From NCBI GenBank assembly GCA_006503475.1, contig RSEH01000047.1, forward strand, positions 1 through 64,000: DNA of 64,000 bases. Reading direction: 5' to 3'. A model generated the notes under the pieces. The model did no database searches and was not told where the DNA came from. It was given only the letters and a program-made list of their open reading frames with translations. Shown one piece after another: positions 1-10,100 of the stretch; within the stretch, counting starts at the first letter, position 1; the number at the start of each line of letters is the position of its first letter. The position numbers were made by a program, and so were the translations under genes. This DNA is from Stentor roeselii (Eukaryota; Ciliophora; Heterotrichea; Heterotrichida; Stentoridae).

Positions 1-117
1 AATGCCGATAAGAGTTCAAAGTACTTATTTATAGTTTTTATGGATGATAACTATAAACCTCAATATCAAACGATAGTTCATTTACAAATAGTTGATTTTA
101 TATATCAATTTGTTTGA
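1..117 (+). CDS. 3' end of an unidentified gene (partial)
   Basis: Frame 1 is open from the first base to a TGA at 115-117 and would give a 38-residue carboxyl end (around KYLFIVFMDDNYKP). The other two plus frames stop within about 35 nt. The mix of residues looks like protein rather than spacer, and the next 400 nt are clearly non-coding, which fits a gene tail crossing the left edge. No family is recognised, and so short an open frame could be chance. Confidence 0.35.
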   Translation, partial: NADKSSKYLFIVFMDDNYKPQYQTIVHLQIVDFIYQFV

Positions 118-542
118 ATAGCTTCATTAATCCCTCTCTTCATTATATTCTTATATCTTAAGCTCTTATTTTATACTTTGAATTACTAAAATTAATCGAT
201 CTATGAAATATTTCTTCAATGAGCATTTTAATCACAATAATTAATATGAAAATAATAAACACTTTTTCATCTGAACAAATAGCATAAACATTCAAAAAAT
301 TTTAATTTGAAAGGATAAAAATCTTAGAAATATAATTGAGAAAGAATTTCTAAATTAATTTAATCAAGTTTGAAAGATGGAAATTCAATAGTAGTACTTT
401 AGTTCTACTAAAAGATATTCAATAAATCAATTTTTCTCTTGTCAATATACTTAAAATACAATGAGATTTATAAAAATTCCACAATAATTTTTCAAAATTG
501 TCTGAAATATTTAAATATAATATATATTTCTTATTCTACAAA
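118..542. other. intergenic, nothing recognised
   Basis: Very AT-rich stretch of about 425 nt with stops in all frames and no RNA-like hairpin that I can see. It presumably holds the 3' end of the upstream gene and the promoter of the channel gene that begins at 543. Confidence 0.6.
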
Positions 543-3526
543 ATGAGTATCAAGACCTATCCAGAGAATGTATTTCAAAATCAATATTTATTACAACTTG
601 CTAATGAAAATAGACTTCAAAATGATCCATTAAGTGAAGAGAGAGAAAAATTGGACGATTACAAAGAGTCTTATCATCAACCTAATGATGGCCAATTGGA
701 TCAAACAAAAAATTTTTACAAAAATTACAATATGCAAACCATAGAAACTAGTTCAGGAGAAAATCCTAATATCATGAGTAATATTCGCTATAATGATGAA
801 GACAAAATTAAAATATTTTGGAAAGAAGAGACAAGTTGGGATAGACGTAAAGAAATAGCAAAAGATTACATTGATTATTTAATCAATAACAATTATAATA
901 ACCATATTAATGTCCTAGCATATAATTGTAATCTAGAAGAGATTAAAAAATTATTAGAAACTGATAAAAAAGATGAGGACAGTGTGAATCAAATAAATAC
1001 AAATAAAAATGAATATTTTAAGAAGAAGGATATTTTCGAATTATCTCCACTAATATATGCAATCTGGGGAGAAAATTATTATGGATATGAAGATTACAAC
1101 ACGAGCAGATATATTTTAAAATTGCAAAATCTTTTTATGGTAAATCGAATTATGAAGATCAATTGAAAAACGAAATAGGTCACGCTTTATTCCATGGAAT
1201 TTTATTAAAAAATTCGTATGATTATGAAAAACATGCGAAAAAAAAATTGTTTGAGTTCGTTATAAATGATTATGATCTGGCTGTCTCATATTATTTGGAA
1301 TCAGTTGAACAGTTCATATTTATTTATCTTGATGGCACTTCGATTGTATCTCAAGCATTGAGGTATAATTCTATTCAGTGTATAACCCTACTTTTAAAAT
1401 ATGTTATGAAAATTATTAATACTGAGCATGATTTTAAAAAATTTAGAACTCAGTTTGAACAAGATTTATGTAACTATTTTACTTTGAAGTCCAAAAGTAT
1501 TGAAACAATCATTGAAAAGTTCGCACGAACAAAGCAAAAACTTCTAACAGTTTCTCATGATGAGGTTCCAAAATATATGATGGTTAATTATATTGATGAA
1601 AAAAGGATATTTGATTGCTTTAAAGATAATCCTAAAGGTGAATTATCAATTAATGCTATATTAATGTATTCTATAATAAAACTACCTTCAACAATAGGTA
1701 GTCAGAGTAGTCTTGAATTTATACAAAAATTAGCTTCTGCTGGAAATAAACGCATATTTTCAACACAGCTTATCAATGCATATCTCCAATATAAATGGAG
1801 AAAGATGAGCATTATGATTTACTTTCAAACTTTCTTAATATTCTTAAATGTTCCGTTAATAGTATATATTGAATTTCAATATGAATACAATCCTAAAGCA
1901 TTATGGGTTTTTATTGGAATTACTGCAGTATTTTCGATTTTTGAGGTACTTCAATTTATTTTTATGAATTTGTATCAGTATCTAGGAAATTATAATCTTA
2001 GGGAAGCCTGCATAGGACTGAGGTATATATCACTCAGTCTTTTATTTATTGAAGGTTCTCAGATTTACTTCTGCTGCATTTATATGGGTCTCTCTATATT
2101 AAGCGCAACAAAAAATGGTTTAAAAAAAAGCATTATAGTTCCTTTGATTTTCTATTGCTTCTTGCTTTCTTCAGTAAAAATTGTATTTTCAACGTTGTGG
2201 ATTAGATATGAGTTTATAAAACTTTTAGCTATCGGAAATTTTATCTTCTTTATACTATTTATTACTGGAATTTGTATAAAAATCATTAGAAATGAATCAA
2301 AACAGCTAATTATCTTGGAAATTATAGCCAACTACCTTAATTTAAGCTTCCTGGTTTTATTTTTTGTTTCTCCAGATCATAATTCAAAAATAATAACATT
2401 TTTCAGTATTGGAACTTGCTGCATAATTCAATACTTTAAAAAAATGGAAAAAAACTATGATTTTTTACAAGTTCTTTGTTGTTGTTTAAAAAAATATCTT
2501 TTATGTTTTTGCTGCAAAAGATTCCTTTTTTGTTCTATAGCATTTGTTTTTTATATCTCTAATTTTTTTAACTTAGGTGGAGAATTAGATTACTTCGTTA
2601 AACTTGCAATAAATACATTTTTATCTGCAATATTTCTGATGTATACAATAGCTTTAACAATAAAATATTTAGATGTTTCTAAAAGAGGTCAATTTTCGAT
2701 TCTTCATACAAGTTTATTTTCAGCAGTTTTGATTTTAATTAATACAGAAGAAAATTTGAATATAAAATTCATTATCATCATTGTAGACTTATTAATTCTT
2801 CTTTATATTAGACACAAAAAAGCTGTTAACATTTCAAAAATGCTCTTGTCTATTCTAGATTTATTATTCAGCCTAAACAGTTTAGACATTTCAAGACTTG
2901 CTTTAAGTGTAGCCTGGATTTATAAAAAGTTCTACCCTCCAGAAAATACAGAAATTACTTTCGTTTTTTTTTATTTAATATTGATCAAAGGAATGTCAGG
3001 GTTCAGAAGTTTTAAAATAACCCGATATTATATTCGTTTAATCATGAATTCTATCATTGAAATATCTCCATTCATATTAATTTTCTTTTATTCTACTCTG
3101 AGTTTTGGCATTATTTGTTCGATTTATGGAGAAAAGAGCTTACGTCGAATTTGGATGTATCCATACGATTTGAATATTGGTTCAGCATACCATGAAGATA
3201 ATTTGGATATGAATTATTTAACTTTCTTTCTAGCAACTTTTATCAATGTGATCATTATGCTTAATTTACTTGTTTCTATTCTTGGAGATTCATTTGATCG
3301 ATTTCAGATAAGTGCTGCAGAAATAGACTATATGGAAATGGCTCAAACTTTGGTAGAGTATGAGTCGATGTATATTTGGAACATGGTCCTTGAAGGAGAA
3401 AGAAAGTATTTAATTGGGAATATTGGTGAAGTAGTAGTAAAAGAAAGAAAGGGGAAAATTACTCGAGAAGAATTTACAGAAAAAATAGATGAATTAAAAG
3501 AAATGATAAAAAAGTTATCTAATTAG
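543..3526 (+). CDS. TRP-like ion channel with ankyrin-like N-terminus; -1 frame change at 1115-1121
   Basis: Polytopic channel-like protein of about 994 residues if both frames belong to one gene. The first ATG is at 543. The N-terminal part has an ankyrin-like stretch (LAYNCNLEEIKKLLE, then LSPLIYAIWG). From about residue 425 there are many hydrophobic segments. The last ones match the TRP/ion-transport module: RSFKITRYYIRLI, then FYSTLSFGIICSIYG, a pore-like DLNIGSA, and an S6-like helix ending NLLVSILGDSF. The same landmarks occur in the gene at 12789-16412. The reading frame moves by -1 between 1091 and 1164: frame 0 ends at TGA 1166, while frame 2 is open from 1091 to TAG 3526. No GT occurs between 1091 and 1138, so no intron explains the shift. 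A heptamer T TTA AAA lies at 1115-1121. Programmed slippage, a homopolymer indel or a damaged gene are all possible. Confidence 0.7.
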
Positions 3527-4176
3527 AGTCAATTTAATTTAGAATTTAGTTTTAGATAAATAAGATCATTGAAATTGATAAATTTCTTTAGTGAAATCAT
3601 AAAATTTTAAAAACTTTGGACAAGTTTATGATAATATGAGAAAGAATAAAATTTCTAGCACATTAACCAAAATACACAGTTCTCTAAATTCATTCATTTT
3701 TTATCTCATTTTCACAAATGACTATTTCTTTAAGATTTTAATCATTTTTTGTTCAAATAAAAATCAATAATCAGCTTAAAATAATGAAGAGTATATTTTT
3801 ATTCGAAATATATATTTCTAACAGTATTATTCCCAACCTTAAAAAATTCCCTTTACTTTTCTTTTGATAGCAAATCAAGTCTTAAATTCAAAAAAATTAT
3901 ACTGCAATCACATATCCTCTCAAAAAAAGAATATTTTGACAACTAAAAAAATATATTCAATAACTTCGAAGTTCATTATCAAATTTTTTTTTAAATATCA
4001 ATAAAGACTAAAATTTAAGGATTTTTTTGTTAAGTTGAAAATCATGATCAACTCATAAACCTCCCTTGATGAAAAAACCATTCTAATCCTGCTAAAAACA
4101 ATAAAAAACCTCATCCAACTCCTCCCTAACACAAAAATAAATTAAATTTTCCCTAAAAGCGGCAAATACACAATAA
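3527..4176. other. intergenic, nothing recognised
   Basis: About 650 nt of AT-rich sequence with many A and T runs and stops in every frame. The last 150 nt before the next gene become pyrimidine-rich. I found no open frame that short introns would extend. Confidence 0.6.
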
Positions 4177-7100
4177 ATGTTCTTACCCTTTTTTATCTTT
4201 TCTACGACCTTCACCACTTCAAATTCCCTAGAAACCTGTCTATTCGAGGCCTGCGACGCATCGTACATCGGTGACCTTTGGTGTGATTTAGACTGCAACA
4301 ATATCCTCTGCAACTTCGACTCATCAGCAGTATCTCCAAATTTATCCAAATTTGAAAAATTCCAACTTTCCGACTGTTTCATCGACTGTCTGCTGACAAA
4401 CTGCACTGAAGCAAAGTTGAACAACACATCATGCGACGCAGAATGCAACAACGAATACTGTGGTTTCGATTTAGGTGTCTGCGGGGTATGCGCCAATAAC
4501 TGCTTTGAAAATAAACTAAAGGATTCCGTCTGCGACACTGAATGCAACACTGACCTTTGCCAATACGACAACTGGTCCTGCGGGTACTGTTCAAATGACT
4601 GCACAAAGACTGAATTCAACAGCAAAACATGTGTCACTGGATGCACCAAGGAGGACTGTCGTAATTACCCTAACAACATCTGCTTCAATCAATGCTCACC
4701 TGATTGCGCGGTTGGGTGGTTAGGGGACGATTTGTGTCAAGAAGAATGCAATGTGGAGGCTTGTCAATTTGATAAGGGCGACTGTGATTGCTCCCCTAAC
4801 TGCACTGTTGCTGAACTGGCTAAAGACTGCTCTGGGAAAAACGACCCTTGTAATAATGAGAAATGTGAATACAAGAATGGAAAATGTGGGTACTGTGCAT
4901 TTAAATGCACTGAAGAAATGCTTGGAGATGGCATTTGTAATGTTGAGTGTATGAATGAAGAATGTGAATTTGATTACCAAGACTGTGAATGTAATGAAGG
5001 GTGTTATATGTATTATGAGGATAATACTTGGAAGTATCCTTATAGTGAAAAGAAAGAAAATGAAAACAGCTCCTTGTGCCTTGTCCCTGAATGTGGTTAT
5101 AACATGATCAACAATCCAGATCCTTTCATTGTGAGGCAGATGATCCTGGCGCAGATGTTTTATAAAAACTTCAGCTTTCGAAACATGACTGAACTTCCAC
5201 CTGATTGCACAATAGAAGCAATGAGAAAATATGATAACATCACGAATGATGAAAAATGTCCAGCAGCTGATCCTTGTAATAATGAACAAGGACTATGGTG
5301 CATGGGTAGGTCAACAGTGACTTTTGATATCACTAGTTGTCTTCGATATTCAAATGATTCTTGCTTGATTTTTAATACTCTCATGGTCGACGAAGAGTCA
5401 AGACCAGATCTTGAGAACTGTCCAACTGGGTACTCGCTTAGACAAGATATTGCATTGTTATTCTCTAATGAAACTAAACTGAAAATATGTCTTCCAGAGA
5501 TCTCGATTTACTCCGAATCACAGCCAAACACCTTCTATGTCGAGCCTCTCGCAGAACCTGTCTCTGAAGGAACAGGGAGTTTAATTACCCCTTTCAAGTC
5601 TCTTTATTACGCATTGACTCAAGTTTATTCAGACTTCACTAAAATCTTCCTAAAAGAAGGAGAATTCATATTAAAATATAAAGAAGGAACTTATGAACGT
5701 GATGATCCTTTTGACCCTCTTAACTTTCAGTTGCTTTCAGATATTTACTTGATTTTGATAGAGGGTGAAAAACCAGAAAAACCCTCAGTGATTTTCTGGG
5801 AGTCGACTTTTATTAAAGACTCTTTAAAAATAGTAAAAATTTCATCTAGTGCTTTAATCATGCATTTCAAAAACATCATTTTTGATGGTTCTAGAGTTTT
5901 AAAAGAAGATTGCACACTCGAAGCTTCTTTTTGTCTTTACTGTCCAAGTATCGTCAGTCTTTTCACCATTCACCAGAACTGGACCTGGGTCGATGACAGA
6001 AGAAAAAGAGTTTCTGATGAAATGCAAACACAAAATGAGAAATGTTCTCATTTCTCTGATACTGAAATCTTTGTTTTAACTCAAGAAGCGATTTTTGAAA
6101 ATGTAGTCTTTCGTGATTTTCGAATGAAATTCAAAACCTTGATCCGTAGTTCGAATTCCTTAAACCTCACAAACGTCAACTTCACTTCATTAGAACCGAA
6201 ACCAGGAGGAAATGTTGTTGAAGTCTCCTGCACCGTTGAATGTTCAGAAGTCGATTTTAACTACAACAAAGGAAAAATCACTGACCTGAACCCAGGACAT
6301 GAAATAACTGACTACATTGAATTAGGAAGTTTTTTAAAGGTCAACACGATTCGATCAATTATTTTAACAGGGCTTGAATCGACTTTTAACTTTTTGTATT
6401 CAAATGCGGAGTCGTCTTTTTCTTCTTATTTTTTTAATGTTGTTGATTTTAACGGGACTTTCAGAGTTTCCAATTCGAATTTCAGCAATATTTATGCGAA
6501 TTCACTTTTTGACATTGATGTGATCAAATTGAAATATCAGAGTCTTGGAGTTGATGGGATTGGAGTGAGTGAGTCTTACAGCCAGCAGCATTTTTCAATG
6601 GTCGACGTGAAATTCGAAAATATTTACACATCGGAGAACTTTTTGAGGTATTCAATGAGAAGCGTGACTCACAACATTCAAATAATTCAAGTTCTTTTCG
6701 ACAAGGTTCATTCAGGAAGTTCTTCTTTGATAAACCTGGACTATTCAGGAACTCTTAAAAAAAAGGACAAAGTTGGAGATAAAGTAAAACTCGCAGGTGA
6801 GTCTTCAATAATTAAAAGAAGAGAAGTAAGAATCTCGAACATCACCATCAAAAATTCTACAACTGCTGGATTTCTGCTGAATATCATTAAAAATGCTAAT
6901 GTTTTCATCACAAATCTGACGATTTCAGAACTTTTTGACGGGTCTTACTTGCAAGCTGGAGAAATCATTGAAAATTATAAAAAAAATTCAAAATATTTAA
7001 GTGTTCGGCCGATTTCTGACTATGTTGAAGATCTAGCTTGTCAAGGAGCAATCAAGGTGTTAGGGTGTTACAATATCAGCTTGCATAACATTTCTATTTC

Positions 7101-10100
7101 CAATAGTTTCTGTGAAGAGAAAGAAGCGCCGAGTGGTTTAATCGTTTCTGATTCCGAAGCGCATTTGAATGTGACAGATCTTTCATTGACCAACGTCAGT
7201 TCTTCAAGTTCCAATGCTGCTGGAGTTCATTTTTCAAACTTAAATCATCAGGTAAACCTGGAAAACATCAGCCTTGCTTCAGTGACTAACAATGACGGAA
7301 GCTGCATTGAAATGAGCGAATGTTTTTCAATATCTTGGAAAAATTTCACTTTTCAGAATTCATATTCAGAAAATTTGGCACCTGTTAAAATTTATGATTT
7401 TCAAGCTTTTGACCTGAACTTTTTCAATGTCTTGAAATCTTCAAGTACCAATGGAGATGGAGGGGTCTTTTCGTTGATGGCTTCAGGGAAAAAATCTGCA
7501 GTTATCAGTATCGTTTCTGGAGTTGTTTCAGAAGTTAATGCCTTTGGAAATGGAGGATTTCTAAACCTCGATGCAATTAACACCAATCAATTACAAAGTT
7601 TGACTATAGACAACTTAAAACTCGACCATCTTGAAGCAGATGACGGAGTTTTTCTCTTCATCTCTAAAAAAGTAAAATTTTCTCAATCAAATGTCTCAAA
7701 CATCGAGATTTTTTCTAGTTCAGGTAAAAAAGCTATGATTTTTGACTCACACTTAGAAGGTGTTCTTTATCTCGAAAACTTTTTCATCGAAAACTCTAGA
7801 AACTTACAAACTTCAGGAATTTTCGGAGAATACGAAAATGGAGAACTATTGCTGAAAGTCACGAATATCACTATAAAAGACTGTCAAAATTCAGAAAGAG
7901 TTTTTTTATTTACAGGAAAAAGCAACAAAAGTCTCATCGAGTTTGAAAAAGTTTTAATTTCAAACATATCGAATTCAGATTATTTCGCGAATGGTTTCCT
8001 GATCCTTTCAATCACCCTAACATTAAAAAAGGTAAATTTAAGTCAAATGAACAGTTTTCTCTTGATCAGCAACTCAGCTCAAGCAATAGTGAGTTCCGCA
8101 GAGGTCACCAACACCTTCGCCTTCGTAGTCCAAGCCTTCAACAAAGCTTTTTTCAGCTGCACATTTTGCGAAATAACGAAAAATTCAGGAACGATTATAA
8201 CAGCATCAACAGGAAGTTACATAAACTTATTAGACTCCTCAATTTACGACAATTATTACGAAAATTCCCAAGTCTTTCTTCTGAGCATCGACTCGCCTGG
8301 AGACTTCAAAAACATCATAAAAAACACAGTGATTGAAAACAACTACGCAGAAAAAATCGACTTGATAAAATTCATGAACACAGAAGTGCAGATCTCTGGA
8401 TTGAAACTTCAAGGAAATATTGTGGGGTCACTTTTATACACAGGAATTTTCATATTCAAGTCAAATATCACTATTAACTCTTCTGAGTTCGCAAATCAGA
8501 CTTCTGAGAGATTCGGGTCGTTTATTTATGCAATCGGAAACAGTCGAATTTCAATTTTTGACTCCTCGTTTGACTCAGGCTTTTCAGGGATGGACGGCGG
8601 GGCGATTTACTTGCATGAATGTGAGTTGGTTTCGCTTGATACCTGCAAGTTCAGCAACAACTCAGCCTTAGTTCACGGCGGGTCGATTTACTCATCATTG
8701 TCTCCAGTAACCATAAAAAACACTCACTTCACCTCAAGTAAATCCAGTTCAGGAATCGACATCTATTTAAACAACGGTTCTTTAGAAATCACTCAAACTA
8801 CCTTCAAACTATCTGAGTGCTTCTCCTTCAGTCACTGTGAAGCAGTCTTCGCTACTGGAAATTTCTTAACGCTAGAAAATGTTATCATCGCTGATTCCAT
8901 CTACCCAACTTCTGGACTTTTCACTTCTGGATTTTCTCAAGTTTCTATTCGCAACTCGAGTTTTACACGATTAAAAGGAACTGACTTTGGAGCCCTTCGA
9001 CTTGATGGAAACTTCAACAAAGAAGATAAAAAAGTAGGAAATGTTTTTATTTCTGGAAGTTTATTTGAGGAAAATTCATCTGGAGAAAATGGAGGAGCTT
9101 TGAATCTAAATGATATGACTTTGTTCGTTGAAGATACTGTTTTTATTAGAAATTCCGCTGAAAATGCAGGAGGGGCTCTTTACTTAGTCACCCCTGTTTG
9201 TTCCAACTGCTCTTTTGAGATCACTGGCTCTTCACAGATGGTCTTTAACCGTGCAGGGAAAGTCGGAGGTGCAATAAAATGGGACGATTACAAACCTAGT
9301 ATCTCTGAAGAGGTCATCGTTGAAAACAACTCCGCTCTTTACGGTGCGAAATACGCAAGCAAGGCAGCAAAGCTGGAAATATTCTCAAAAAGACTTCTTC
9401 AAGATTCCGAAGACTTTTCAGTTTCTCTTGACCAGATCCCTCCAGGCCAGGCCTTCAACGATTCTTTAAAAGTGCTGATCCTTGACACCTACGACAACAT
9501 AATGGTGATTGACAACTCAAGTTCTTTAATCTTAGAACCAGTAGACATGTCGCTTCTTCTTCAAGGAAACTGGACGTTTAAAGCTTTGAATGGAACTTTT
9601 AACTTAACAAACTTTATTCCAAGGGCCAATCCAGGTTCAAACCAAACTCTTCGAATCTTCACAGATGGAATAATTCCACAAAAAGTACCGAATGACGACA
9701 CGGTTTACAAAAACGATCTTTTTATCAAGATGTCCATGAGACCTTGCAGCAATGGGGAAAAAATCGGGGAATTTTCATGTACTATCTGCCAAGAGCTTAA
9801 ATATCTTATTAAACCTGCTCCGGAGTGCAAAATGTGCCCAAAAGGAGGGATTTGTCCTGGAGGGGACAAGATCTGGTTGAAGAAAGGGTATTACAGGACT
9901 CATTATCTCTCAGAAATCGTTTATGCTTGTCCAATGCCTGACTCTTGTCTAGGGAATAAAGAAGGCTGGGTCACTGAATGTCTTAAAGGATACTCTGGAA
10001 TCACTTGCGCGGTCTGTGAAAGTGGATACACCAAGACCAGTGCAGGAAAATGTAATAAATGTCCTGATCCCACTTCAAACTATGTCATAATGATCTGCAT

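Noticed and set aside
1140-1157. 18-nt GT..AG segment as an intron to explain the channel frame change
   Set aside because: Length is a multiple of three, so it cannot shift the frame, and it would delete good coding sequence.
4092-5384. Several minus-strand open frames opposite the LNR region
   Set aside because: They mirror the Cys-rich repeat codons of the certain plus-strand gene and contain no domain.
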